DNA of 41,762 nt from Comamonadaceae bacterium (GTDB taxonomy: Bacteria > Pseudomonadota > Gammaproteobacteria > Burkholderiales > Burkholderiaceae_C), in the NCBI GenBank assembly GCA_947378785.1, contig CANCLK010000023.1, positions 1 to 41,762 of the forward strand, written 5' to 3'. The stretch's first letter is position 1. Every line of letters starts with the position of its first letter. Under the pieces are notes generated by a model. That model was not told the origin of the DNA. It ran no database searches and worked only from the letters and a program-made list of their open reading frames with translations. The translations under genes and the position numbers were made by a program. Below, in pieces: positions 23,889-31,870 of this stretch.

Positions 23889-24854
23889 ATGTTCAAACTG
23901 ATCGCTGTGGCGGCCATTGCCGCATCCACCTGGAATCTGGTTCAGGCCCAAGCCTACCCCGCCAAGCAAGTCACGATCATCGTGCCTTTCGCGCCAGGCG
24001 GCGGCATCGACGTGCTCACGCGAGCACTGGGGATCAAGATGGCTGCCCGCTGGGGCAAACCTATCTTGATTGAGAACAAGCCGGGCGCAGGGTCGCTGAT
24101 CGGCTCGTCGATGGTGGCGCGCGCGCCTGCGGACGGTTATACATTGCTGGCCACGGTCAACCAGACCATGGTGGGCAACCGCTTTCTGTACAAGAAGATC
24201 CCATATGACATCGACACGGCTTTCGAGCCGATCACCATGATGATCAAGGCCGACCAGCTGATCGTGGCGAACATCGGTTTGACCGCCAACACGCTCAAGG
24301 AGACGGTCGCACTGGCGCGCAGCAAACCCAACACGCTCAACTACGGATCTTTCGGTAACGGCAGCCAGCCGCACTTGTTGTTTTCCGTGATCAAGGACCG
24401 CGAAAACGTGGACCTCACGCACATTCCTTATAACGGCATCACGCCCAACCTGACCGCGCTGGCGGCCGGCGACGTTCAGCTGGGCACGGGCAGCGCGGCG
24501 GTGGTCGCTCCCTTCATACAGTCGGGGAGGGTCAAGCCGCTGGCGGTTGCCGGTGACACGCGTCTGAAGCAATACCCCAATGTGTCAACTACGACGGAGC
24601 AGGGCTTCCCCTACGCCAAGATGTCGATCTGGTACGCCCTGTTCGCGCCGGCCGGTACGCCGCCCGCCGTGGTGAACGAAATCCGCGCGGCCGTCCAATG
24701 GGCGATGTCGGACGAGCAGTTCGTAGAGCAACAGGTCACCTCCAAGGGCCTGTCGGTCATCGCGGGTGACGCTGTGCAGCTGCGTGACACGATCAAGAAA
24801 GAGTCCGAGGTGACGGCTGCCATGGTCAAGGCTGCAGGCATCGTTGCCGAGTAA
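23889..24854 (+). CDS. Bug/TctC-family periplasmic solute receptor
   Basis: The start at ATG 23889, preceded by GGGAG, gives 321 residues with a signal peptide (MFKLIAVAAIAASTWN, cut after VQAQA). The Bug pattern is complete: YPAKQVTIIVPFAPGGGID, PILIENKPGAGSLIG, PADGYTLL, LTHIPYNGITPNLT and a C-terminal lobe with YALFAPAGTPP. It closes the rightward operon of hydroxylase, dioxygenase and FAH hydrolase, so an aromatic carboxylate is a likely ligand. No TctA/TctB partner is encoded nearby. Confidence 0.94.
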   Translation: MFKLIAVAAIAASTWNLVQAQAYPAKQVTIIVPFAPGGGIDVLTRALGIKMAARWGKPILIENKPGAGSLIGSSMVARAPADGYTLLATVNQTMVGNRFLYKKIPYDIDTAFEPITMMIKADQLIVANIGLTANTLKETVALARSKPNTLNYGSFGNGSQPHLLFSVIKDRENVDLTHIPYNGITPNLTALAAGDVQLGTGSAAVVAPFIQSGRVKPLAVAGDTRLKQYPNVSTTTEQGFPYAKMSIWYALFAPAGTPPAVVNEIRAAVQWAMSDEQFVEQQVTSKGLSVIAGDAVQLRDTIKKESEVTAAMVKAAGIVAE

Positions 24855-24922
24855 GTACGGGCGTGGCATCTGGCGGGTCATAGATCACTGATCTCGATGC
24901 TTTAAAGAATCGATTCACATCC

Positions 24923-25321
24923 TCATTTCCTTTGCCCGGTAATATCTTCGTGCGATATGAGAATACGAACCTGACCAGCATCATCAATTCGAGTGACTCG
25001 GGCAATGAACCAACGCTCTTCAGTGGGCGAGTTGCAGGCATAGACGTGTAAAAACCTGCTAGCGGAATCTCGTATGACGGAGCGGATGCCCTCGGCCATT
25101 TTGGCCGCTCCCTCAGAATCAGTGCCGGTGGCTTCATCACAAACGGCCAGGTAATTTTCCCCAACATCGTGCTCAACGATCGTGCCACCATTTAAACGGC
25201 CAAATTCCCGCCAAGGCATGTTGGTGGTGAGAATCCGCCCACTCTCATTCAATAAAACTGAGCTTGACGGACTGGCATCAATGGCAGCTTGTGCAACGCT
25301 TGTGAGAAGTGAGATGGCCAT
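24923..25321 (-). CDS. Stand-alone PAS-domain protein
   Basis: This 132-residue protein is almost only a PAS domain: an N-terminal helix, ASPSSSVLLNESGRILTTNMPW as the first strand pair, NYLAVCDEATG, and the closing PAC-like strands EERWFIARVTRIDDAGQVRILISHEDITGQ. There is no output domain (kinase, GGDEF, HTH) and no membrane segment. The sequence is a typical sensor module, so it may act by binding a partner protein. It lies 111 bases downstream of the hemerythrin gene on the same strand, which suggests a link to oxygen or redox sensing, but cofactor binding cannot be told from sequence. Confidence 0.75.
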   Translation of the reverse strand: MAISLLTSVAQAAIDASPSSSVLLNESGRILTTNMPWREFGRLNGGTIVEHDVGENYLAVCDEATGTDSEGAAKMAEGIRSVIRDSASRFLHVYACNSPTEERWFIARVTRIDDAGQVRILISHEDITGQRK

Positions 25322-25432
25322 CTTCGTGTAAAAATTTCTTTAATTGAAATTGTTACATGAATGAAAATGAATAAGGGTGTTGTAAATAAAATAACGTAGG
25401 CGGAAGTGCCTCCATGCGTTGAGTCGGCATGG

Positions 25433-26014
25433 CTATGAACCTAAGCCAATAGGGGCGGGTGCCTGCATGACAATCTTGGTGAACAAGCGGTCATAAATGG
25501 GATCTCGGGGCGTGCTGTCGGACAGGGGGTCCCTGTTTTTTGCGAATCCGGCATCAATGTCCATCCAATCTTCTTCGCTCAAAACTTTCAATGCTTCAGG
25601 CAGAATAATTGATTCTTCAATGCGCATGTGATGGCTGTAAAAGTCAGCATATTGAAGCATCGCTTCTTCAAATAGGGTGCGTCGTGAGTCCCCGAGTATT
25701 TCCCAAGCCAGTAAAAGATGCTGCAGTTCACGTACTGCAGACTCACCTTTGGCGTGTTCATCTTCTAACTGCCTGATAATTTCCGCGCAGTGCGGCGACC
25801 TTTTTGCCACCGGTGGAAATAGCAGCTCAGTCTCCTTGATGTGATGTTGTTTTTCAGGAACTTCGTCTATATAAAAAAGCATGGCGCGCATGACGCTGAA
25901 ATAATTCTCAGGGTCGTCTTCAGGTCCTTTTCTCAACATCATTCTCAAAGACTGAAGAATGGCTGACAAGTAGGCGTGTTCATCATGAATGATTCGGATG
26001 CTGGGGTGTTTCAT
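25433..26014 (-). CDS. Hemerythrin-like (HHE cation-binding) protein
   Basis: The 193 residues form a four-helix HHE domain with the di-iron pattern: His10 and His13 in IIHDEHAYL, His and Glu in KQHHIKETELLFPP, His in LEDEHAKGE, and HHMRIEESIILP near residue 130. A C-terminal extension of about 45 residues is of unknown role. Bacterial hemerythrins bind O2 or sense redox and NO stress. An FNR/Anr-type box lies 54 bases upstream, so expression is probably raised when oxygen is low. Start ATG 26014 has an AAGGCG-like site nearby. Confidence 0.88.
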   Translation of the reverse strand: MKHPSIRIIHDEHAYLSAILQSLRMMLRKGPEDDPENYFSVMRAMLFYIDEVPEKQHHIKETELLFPPVAKRSPHCAEIIRQLEDEHAKGESAVRELQHLLLAWEILGDSRRTLFEEAMLQYADFYSHHMRIEESIILPEALKVLSEEDWMDIDAGFAKNRDPLSDSTPRDPIYDRLFTKIVMQAPAPIGLGS

Positions 26015-26067
26015 CTTTATCGCCTTGAAATAAAGACACCATTTTTAAATTTTTGGAATCTGAGTCG

Positions 26068-26081
26068 TTGATGTATGTCAA
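26068..26081 (-). promoter_or_regulatory. FNR/Anr-type box upstream of the hemerythrin gene
   Basis: The minus strand reads TTGACATACATCAA, nine of ten matches to the FNR consensus TTGAT-N4-ATCAA. It is followed after about 20 bases by the AT-rich TTTAAAAAT that could serve as a -10 region, which puts the box centre near -41 of a start point around 26034, the class II activation position. It is 119 bases from the plus-strand DUF1439-like gene, so the hemerythrin gene is the more likely target. Confidence 0.65.
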
Positions 26082-26199
26082 CGCTTGAAAGAAAACCAGG
26101 ACTTGTCAGGGGTCCCCGTCAGCGTTAAATCCGACGTTCGAGTAAGCTTCGACAATGGCTGCATTCATCCTGAAAATTTGCGCTTCTTAAAGAAAAACC

Positions 26200-26673
26200 A
26201 TGCGGACAAAAATTATCACCCTGTTGCTGTTATCTGCGCTCAGCTCTGGCGCCCAGGCGCTATCCCTCAGCATTCCCAAAATGGCGATTGACCATGCGGT
26301 TTCAGCCAAGTTCCCAAAAGAGAAATTCAGTGTGACGCTGGAAAGCCCCAGCACCAAGTTCATCAAAGAAACTCAGAAGATAGAACTCTGCGGCAAGTGG
26401 TCCACAAAGTTGCCACAAAAGACGGGCAACTTTTGCATTGACTTTCGCCCTGTGTGGAACAAGACCAAGGGTGATGTGGAGATTTCTAAGGTCAACATTT
26501 TGAAGCTGACGATGGGAGAAGAGAAGAGCCTTCCGAAAGCGGTGGAAACCACGTTGAATAATTCGTTGCTCTTGCTACTGGATGGAACATCGGTTTATCA
26601 CGCCCCCGATATGATCGGCAAACGGATGGACAACATTGAAGTTCAAGAGAGTAGTTTTAAATTGTTTTTTTAA
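26200..26673 (+). CDS. DUF1439-like (YceB-type) exported protein
   Basis: The 157-residue protein has a signal peptide (MRTKIITLLLLSALSSGAQA) without a lipobox Cys. The mature part (LSIPKMAIDHAVSAKFPKE, LCGKWSTKLP, NFCIDFRPVWNK, SLPKAVETTLNNSL) resembles the DUF1439/YceB family, whose members fold like lipid-binding BPI/SMP-type barrels. Two Cys residues in the mature part could form a disulfide in the periplasm. It stands alone between genes on the opposite strand. A lipid- or hydrophobic-ligand-binding role is only inferred from the fold family. Confidence 0.65.
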   Translation: MRTKIITLLLLSALSSGAQALSLSIPKMAIDHAVSAKFPKEKFSVTLESPSTKFIKETQKIELCGKWSTKLPQKTGNFCIDFRPVWNKTKGDVEISKVNILKLTMGEEKSLPKAVETTLNNSLLLLLDGTSVYHAPDMIGKRMDNIEVQESSFKLFF

Positions 26674-26734
26674 TGTCCGTGCCGAGGCGGTTGCGTTCGC
26701 GGCTCACCTTTTTCACCTGGCAAGCCAATCTCCT

Positions 26735-27325
26735 TCAAGCCAACAAACGCTGCCTGATCTCCATCGGTTCCAGCACCTGAAGCGGCAAGGCGCCGCCGCC
26801 CGGTACGCCCACTTGGGTGGCATTCAGCAGCATCGACACCATGACGTAGGTGCCGGACAACACTGTCAGATCAATCACCGCCTGTTCGCCCATCTCGGTC
26901 ACTGCTTCTTGCCAAAGCGCATCTTGCACCCGGTGGTTCAGGCTCAATTGAACGCAATAGTCATACACGAGGCGTTCGTCGTCTTGCATTGCGGTGGGCC
27001 TGCGGCATTCGCGCAAGTCTTCAATCACGGCATCCGACAAGCCCGCCTTTCGAGCAATGGCCGCATGCGCCCACCACTCGTACTGGGCATTGGAAATACG
27101 CGCTTGAATCAAGATGGCAAACTCGTTCAAACGCTTGTTCACGGAAGTCTTGAAGCGCAAATAATCTAGAAAGTCAAAGCAACGTCGCGCCATGTCGGGG
27201 CTACGCAAGAGCGCGCTGTAAGGCCCGCCCAAACCTGCGCTGGACACTTTCAAAATATCGTCTGCCAACGGTTTCACCGCATCAGGCAAGGCGTCGTAAG
27301 AGATGGAGGTAAGTCGTTCATTCAC
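26735..27325 (-). CDS. Carboxymuconolactone decarboxylase-like protein (AhpD-like fold)
   Basis: The 196-residue product (GTG 27325; a TTG at 27367 would add 14 residues that look untranslated) has the all-helical carboxymuconolactone decarboxylase fold: LGGPYSALLRSPDMARR, KRLNEFAILIQARISNAQYEWWAHAAIARKAGLSD and YVMVSMLLNATQVG. The Cys pair of AhpD alkylhydroperoxidases is missing, so it is not a thiol peroxidase. Relatives sit in many aromatic pathways, mostly without a proven reaction. It is divergent from a Bug receptor gene and may share control with it. Confidence 0.85.
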   Translation of the reverse strand: MNERLTSISYDALPDAVKPLADDILKVSSAGLGGPYSALLRSPDMARRCFDFLDYLRFKTSVNKRLNEFAILIQARISNAQYEWWAHAAIARKAGLSDAVIEDLRECRRPTAMQDDERLVYDYCVQLSLNHRVQDALWQEAVTEMGEQAVIDLTVLSGTYVMVSMLLNATQVGVPGGGALPLQVLEPMEIRQRLLA

Positions 27326-27450
27326 GCCCGAATAGTAGCGTGTTGGGCGGATTCCAAAGGGCGGCAAGGCATCTAACCTCAGGAATTCACTATTTACACC
27401 TGAGCGTTAAGCGCAGAAGATCGCATCATCATCATGAAGGAGACATTGGT

Positions 27451-28419
27451 ATGAAGCGACGCCACCTGCTGCAAGCTGCCACCGCTGCCTTGGTTCTGCC
27501 TGGCATCTCACGCGCGCAGTCGTATCCCGTCAAGCCGATACGCTACATCGTGCCCGTGGCGGCCGGAGGCGGCAACGACATGATTGCGCGCGTCGTGACC
27601 GAGCGCTGGGGACGGTTGCTGGGGCAGAACTTTTTGGTTGACAACCAAAGCGGTGGCGGCGGGGTCGTCGCTTGCCAGGCCACTGCTCGTGCGGCCCCCG
27701 ACGGCTATACCCTCATGCAGGGCTACGTGGCGACCCACGGCACCACGCCGGCGACGCGTCGCGTGAACTATGACGCGATCAAAGATTACACGCCCATCGG
27801 GATGATCGGAGCGACGCCCAATGTGCTCGCGATCAACGACAACGTGCCTGCTAAAAATGTCAACGAATTCATCGACTACATCAAACGAAATCCGGGCAAA
27901 GTGAACTACGGATCAGCCGGTGCGGGATCCCTGACGCACATGACGATGGAACTCTTCAAGCAGGAGACCGGCGCCTTGATGCTGCACATCCCCTACCGCG
28001 GCATTGCGCCGGCCATCAATGACTTGCTGGGCGGGCAGACGCAGGCGATGTTCCCCGGGCTAGCGGCGGCCTTGCCGCACTTACGCTCTGGCCGTATGCG
28101 CGCGCTGGCCGTGACCGGCAAGCAACGCAGCCCCCAACTCAAGGATATCCCCACCATGGAGGAGATCGGCTTCAAGGGCTTCGATGCGATGCAGTGGTAT
28201 GGCTCGGTCGGACCTGCGGGTTTGCCTGCTGCGGTGGTGCATCGCCTCAACGAAGCGCAAGTGGCGGTTTTGAAATTCCCCGACTTGGCTGACAAACTCG
28301 CGGGTGAAGCGGTGGAACCTTGGCCGATGACGCCGGAACAATTTGGCCAGTACATCCGTTCGGAAGTCGAGCGCTGGACGGCGCTCGCCAAGGCGCGCGG
28401 GATTCGTCTGGAGGAGTGA
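27451..28419 (+). CDS. Bug/TctC-family periplasmic solute receptor
   Basis: ATG 27451 with AAGGAGA seven bases upstream is a strong start, giving 322 residues with a leader MKRRHLLQAATAALVLPGIS (Arg-Arg pair suggesting Tat, cut near SRAQS). The body has YPVKPIRYIVPVAAGGGND, NFLVDNQSGGGGVV, APDGYTLM, LHIPYRGIAPAIND and IPTMEEIGFKGFD. The longer frame opening at 27340 is only read-through of the spacer. It is divergent from the carboxymuconolactone decarboxylase-like gene and is followed by the chromate transporter after 100 bases. It has no transporter partner here. Confidence 0.94.
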   Translation: MKRRHLLQAATAALVLPGISRAQSYPVKPIRYIVPVAAGGGNDMIARVVTERWGRLLGQNFLVDNQSGGGGVVACQATARAAPDGYTLMQGYVATHGTTPATRRVNYDAIKDYTPIGMIGATPNVLAINDNVPAKNVNEFIDYIKRNPGKVNYGSAGAGSLTHMTMELFKQETGALMLHIPYRGIAPAINDLLGGQTQAMFPGLAAALPHLRSGRMRALAVTGKQRSPQLKDIPTMEEIGFKGFDAMQWYGSVGPAGLPAAVVHRLNEAQVAVLKFPDLADKLAGEAVEPWPMTPEQFGQYIRSEVERWTALAKARGIRLEE

Positions 28420-28519
28420 TCACGATCACGTTGGCGTGGGCTTTGTTCGTCGTATGGTCGTATGAAAAAGCGTAAAGCGACAATCAATTCGTAGCGACTC
28501 AACAAAGATAGACGAACGC

Positions 28520-29887
28520 ATGGCCACAGAAACTGAATCGACCCCCGACGTTGCAATGAGCGGCCGTCCGCCACAGGTGAGTTTGAGACAAGCCTTTTGG
28601 TTCTGGCTGAAACTGGGCTTCATCAGCTTTGGCGGCCCCGCTGGTCAGATTGCCATCATGCATGAAGAGCTGGTGGTGCGTCGCCGTTGGATCTCTGAAA
28701 AACGTTTTCTGCATGCGCTCAATTACTGCATGGTGTTGCCGGGCCCGGAAGCGCAACAACTGGCGATTTACATCGGCTGGCTGCTGCACAAAACGCGAGG
28801 TGGCCTCGTGGCGGGCGTGCTGTTTGTGTTGCCGTCACTGTTTATTCTGATCGCCTTGTCTTGGGTCTACATCGCCTTTGGCGAAGTGCCTTTGATTGCA
28901 GGAATTTTCTATGGCATCAAGCCTGCGGTGACCGCTATCGTGGTGCATGCAGCCCATCGAATTGGGTCTCGCGCCCTGAAAAACAATGTGCTGTGGGCGA
29001 TGGCGGCGGCCAGCTTTGTGGCGATCTTTGCGCTCCATGTGCCGTTCCCTTTCATCGTGCTGGGGGCTGCTGCCATGGGCTTCTTCGGCGGACGTTTGGC
29101 CCCTGAAATTTTTAAAGTGGGTGGTGGCCATGGCAGTGCAAACAAGTCTTTCGGCGCCGCGCTGATTGACGACCACACACCAACGCCTGAGCATGCTTTG
29201 TTCAAGTGGCGGCGATTGATTCAAGTGGCGGTTGTTGGTGCATTTCTCTGGGCCGTGCCGATGGCTTGGCTGGTCCTTCAATACGGTTGGGACCATACCT
29301 TCACCCAAATGAGTTGGTTTTTCACCAAGGCGGCGTTGCTGACATTTGGCGGTGCCTACGCGGTGTTGCCCTACGTTTACCAAGGCGCCGTGGACCAATT
29401 TGGCTGGGCCACTGCCACGCAAATGATCGACGGCCTGGCGCTCGGTGAAACCACGCCCGGTCCCTTGATCATGGTGGTGGCTTTTGTCGGCTTCATCGGC
29501 GGTTACGTCAAAGCGGTGCTGGGTCCTGAAAGTTTGTTTTTGGCGGGTGCCGTGGCGGCAAGCTTGGTGACGTGGTTTACTTTTTTACCGTCGTTCATGT
29601 TCATTTTGGCTGGTGGCCCATTGGTCGAGAGCACACACAACGACCTCAAGTTCACCGCCCCCTTGACCGCCATCACGGCAGCGGTCGTCGGCGTTATTTT
29701 GAATCTGGCGCTGTTCTTTGGCTATCACGTGCTGTGGCCTCAAGGCTTCAGCGGCGCATTTGATCTGCCCTCAGCCGGCATCGCACTGGCCGCAGCGGTT
29801 GCACTTTTTAAATACAAGCGCAATGTGATGCACGTCATTGGCGTCTGCGGCTTGTTGGGCGTGGCCATCACGTGGCTCTCGACCTGA
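28520..29887 (+). CDS. chrA: Chromate transporter, CHR family (long, two-domain ChrA)
   Basis: The 455 residues hold two homologous CHR domains of hydrophobic helices. Domain 1 (about 25-200) has FISFGGPAGQIAIMHEELV and CMVLPGPEAQQLAIYIGWL. Domain 2 (about 235-450) has LLTFGGAYAVLPYVYQGAV and LGETTPGPLIMVVAFVGFIGGY. Both the GGP-type and PGP-type motifs needed in ChrA are present. The protein would export chromate across the inner membrane. No chrB regulator is adjacent, and the nearest gene is a Bug receptor, so it may be constitutive or have another anion as natural substrate. Confidence 0.93.
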   Translation: MATETESTPDVAMSGRPPQVSLRQAFWFWLKLGFISFGGPAGQIAIMHEELVVRRRWISEKRFLHALNYCMVLPGPEAQQLAIYIGWLLHKTRGGLVAGVLFVLPSLFILIALSWVYIAFGEVPLIAGIFYGIKPAVTAIVVHAAHRIGSRALKNNVLWAMAAASFVAIFALHVPFPFIVLGAAAMGFFGGRLAPEIFKVGGGHGSANKSFGAALIDDHTPTPEHALFKWRRLIQVAVVGAFLWAVPMAWLVLQYGWDHTFTQMSWFFTKAALLTFGGAYAVLPYVYQGAVDQFGWATATQMIDGLALGETTPGPLIMVVAFVGFIGGYVKAVLGPESLFLAGAVAASLVTWFTFLPSFMFILAGGPLVESTHNDLKFTAPLTAITAAVVGVILNLALFFGYHVLWPQGFSGAFDLPSAGIALAAAVALFKYKRNVMHVIGVCGLLGVAITWLST

Positions 29888-29910
29888 AAATAAAAAGAGA
29901 CAATGCCGAC

Positions 29911-30024
29911 ATGAATGTGGACCATTGGATTGAACGGCTGACCCTACTCACCTATCGGGTGGCGAGCTATGCCACGCTCAACTTGGCAGACGACGCCGCT
30001 ATGTTGGCTTTTATTTTTTGTTGA
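29911..30024 (+). CDS. Possible 37-residue open frame after the chromate transporter
   Basis: An ATG at 29911, preceded by AGAGACA, opens a short frame (MNVDHWIERLTLLTYRVASY and on to FIFC) ending with TGA at 30022-30024. It is weakly amphipathic, matches no family I know and could be chance. It is listed because the 161-base spacer between the chromate transporter and the convergent membrane protein gene holds nothing else. No clear terminator was found there. Confidence 0.2.
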   Translation: MNVDHWIERLTLLTYRVASYATLNLADDAAMLAFIFC

Positions 30025-30048
30025 ATCACCCTTGGCGGTGACCCTTGC

Positions 30049-31446
30049 TCAAGGCGCGTCGTTCACCATCGGTGCGGCCAGCACCATCAGGCTGATGCCG
30101 GTGTAGGCAATCATCAAGAGTGTCAGTGGCAGGGTCGCCATGGCGGTGTGCGGTCCGGACAGCCCCACGCTCAGCGCTAAGCGGTGCGCCCGCCAAATCG
30201 AAATCACGTGCCCCCCCACGATCGCGACAAGGGCGATGGTCCAGGTCAACTTGGCGTCGACCAGACCAATGTCTGGATAAAACTTAGCCGTGCCGAAAAT
30301 ATCCCACTGGCGTCCGAACGGGTCAGACAGCAATGACGCGAGCGTCTGTCCCTGAATCAGCAGGTTAGAAAAATTGTGGGCGATGAGGTAAGCCGCCGCA
30401 ATAGGGATCAGCGTTGGCAAGAAGAGGCGTGCCATCTGGCGGCCGGAGGTGAGTGTCCGGGTCGGTTGCATCAAAGCAAAACACGACTGGCAGGTGAGCC
30501 GGTAGGCCGTCACAAAAATCAGCCAGACGGTGAGCAGCCCCAAGGTGCCTGCGACATAACCGTTTGTGTCTAGCCACTGCGGCATCCACGCCTTCAGCGC
30601 GCCCTCAAAGTAGCCCCAAGTCGCGCTGCCGTGCAAGCCATCAAACAAAACCGTTGACAACATCGCCAGCACAAAGCCGGCCTGTCCAGCGATGGGTCCT
30701 TCGCTGCCAGCGCTTGGCTGGTTGCCAACTCGGCGCCCCAAGGTGAAGAAATACACCGCGAAGACATCGGCATGGCGTTGCCACACATCGCGGCCAAAGC
30801 AGACCATACCTGTCACGTTGATAACCGACCAAGTCATGGCTAGGCAACCCAGTTTGAACGGGGACATGGCAATCGGGTAGATGACCTCTAAGCCACACCA
30901 AATCAACAAAAGTAATGTGGCGGGCCAACGGCCTATACGTGCCGACCACTGCCAATTCAGACAGAGGCCTCTTTTCAGGCCAAGCATTTTGGCGCTCCCG
31001 TTCAGGAGATCAAACAGGGTTCGCCACGGGTCTAACAGAGGCCAAAAGTTGCCCACAAAAATCACAGCAAAGGATAGGCCGACCCACCAGCCAATCCAGA
31101 TCAGGGTGGGCGCCAAGTTCATCAATGGATCGCCCGTTCCCCAAAGCGCAGCGGCCAGTGTGAGGGCGAATAAAAGGAACGAGATGCCCTTGGCCAGCCA
31201 GAACCAAAGGGAATGACGGCTGGTCGCTGTTGGCTTATTCGATGTGCTGCTGATGGGGTTGGTCGGAACGGCCTTCGGTCGACGCATCCATACAACTGCC
31301 ACAACGAATGTCAATAAGACGCAGGCACACGCCCCTGCGATCACGTAGACAAGCGGAACAGGGAGGTCGTAGCGTTCTTCAAATCCATGGGCCTCTGCGC
31401 CGAACGCCACGCCCCATGCAAGCCACATCAGCAGTGCAGGCTTCAA
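30049..31446 (-). CDS. Multi-pass inner membrane protein of unknown function
   Basis: I do not recognise a firm family. The 465 residues show about ten or eleven hydrophobic segments (for example VPLVYVIAGACACVLLTFVV near 30-50, LWFWLAKGISFLLFALTLAA near 85-105, TLIWIGWWVGLSFAVIFVG near 113-131, and the last near 440-460). Conserved-looking polar features inside or between them include HGFEERYDLPVP after the first helix, NFWPLLDPWRTLFDLL, FDGLHGSATWGYFEG, AHNFSNLLIQGQ and GGHVISIWRAH. The first codon is a TTG that overlaps the stop of the cupredoxin-like gene (TTGA), so the two are coupled; ATG 31428 is an alternative start. The His-containing segments and the cupredoxin partner would fit a metal- or redox-linked membrane protein, but this is a guess. 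Confidence 0.8.
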   Translation of the reverse strand: MKPALLMWLAWGVAFGAEAHGFEERYDLPVPLVYVIAGACACVLLTFVVAVVWMRRPKAVPTNPISSTSNKPTATSRHSLWFWLAKGISFLLFALTLAAALWGTGDPLMNLAPTLIWIGWWVGLSFAVIFVGNFWPLLDPWRTLFDLLNGSAKMLGLKRGLCLNWQWSARIGRWPATLLLLIWCGLEVIYPIAMSPFKLGCLAMTWSVINVTGMVCFGRDVWQRHADVFAVYFFTLGRRVGNQPSAGSEGPIAGQAGFVLAMLSTVLFDGLHGSATWGYFEGALKAWMPQWLDTNGYVAGTLGLLTVWLIFVTAYRLTCQSCFALMQPTRTLTSGRQMARLFLPTLIPIAAAYLIAHNFSNLLIQGQTLASLLSDPFGRQWDIFGTAKFYPDIGLVDAKLTWTIALVAIVGGHVISIWRAHRLALSVGLSGPHTAMATLPLTLLMIAYTGISLMVLAAPMVNDAP

Positions 31447-31853
31447 CGCGGCAGAACCTCAAAAAAGGCCAAGGGTGGCGCATGGTGCCCGCCGGAGGGC
31501 GCGCTGGTGCCTGAAGCGCTATGCCATTCCAGCCGAAATCGACCCGTGGCAAAAGCGGTGAAGGCCATCTCTGTCGTCTGGCCCGCTTGTAGCGTCGCGC
31601 TGAGTCGGTAGGCGTGCAGATGAAACTCGCCCGCTGTGTCGCTGCTGATGCGCCAACGAATGTGATCACCCTTGCGTACTTTGATCAGACGTAACTCTTT
31701 GGGAAGCAGGCCATCCGCAATGGACAAGGAGAGCGTTGCTCCCGTTGGTGCTTGCGCGCTGGGCGGCGTTTGCGCCATGGCCGAAGGTATTGCCTCAAGC
31801 AAGCACAAGGCCATGCCCCCGGCCAGAGCAAGTTGCTGGAGCCGCAGGTGCAT
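31443..31853 (-). CDS. Small exported cupredoxin-like protein
   Basis: The 136-residue product has a signal peptide (MHLRLQQLALAGGMALCLL, cut near SAMAQ) and a beta-sandwich pattern like EfeO/plastocyanin-type cupredoxins: LSLSIADGLLPKELRLIKVRKGDHIRWRI written across strands 1-3, then EFHLHAYRLSATLQ and RFRLEWHSAS. Several His residues (HLHAY, EWH, GGHHAPP) could bind copper, but the usual Cys ligand is missing, so it is not a standard type 1 copper site. It lies between the LVIVD-repeat gene (17 bases) and the membrane protein gene (overlap), and the three look like one functional set. Confidence 0.75.
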   Translation of the reverse strand: MHLRLQQLALAGGMALCLLEAIPSAMAQTPPSAQAPTGATLSLSIADGLLPKELRLIKVRKGDHIRWRISSDTAGEFHLHAYRLSATLQAGQTTEMAFTAFATGRFRLEWHSASGTSAPSGGHHAPPLAFFEVLPR

Positions 31854-31870
31854 GGCAGTTGGTCAGTCGC

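Noticed and set aside
24855..24922. AGATCA-C-TGATCT inverted repeat as terminator
   Set aside because: The stem is short and has no T-run, so it cannot be called a terminator from sequence.
26636..27169. Plus-strand open frame of 177 codons
   Set aside because: It is antisense to the carboxymuconolactone decarboxylase-like gene, which has a clear family pattern.
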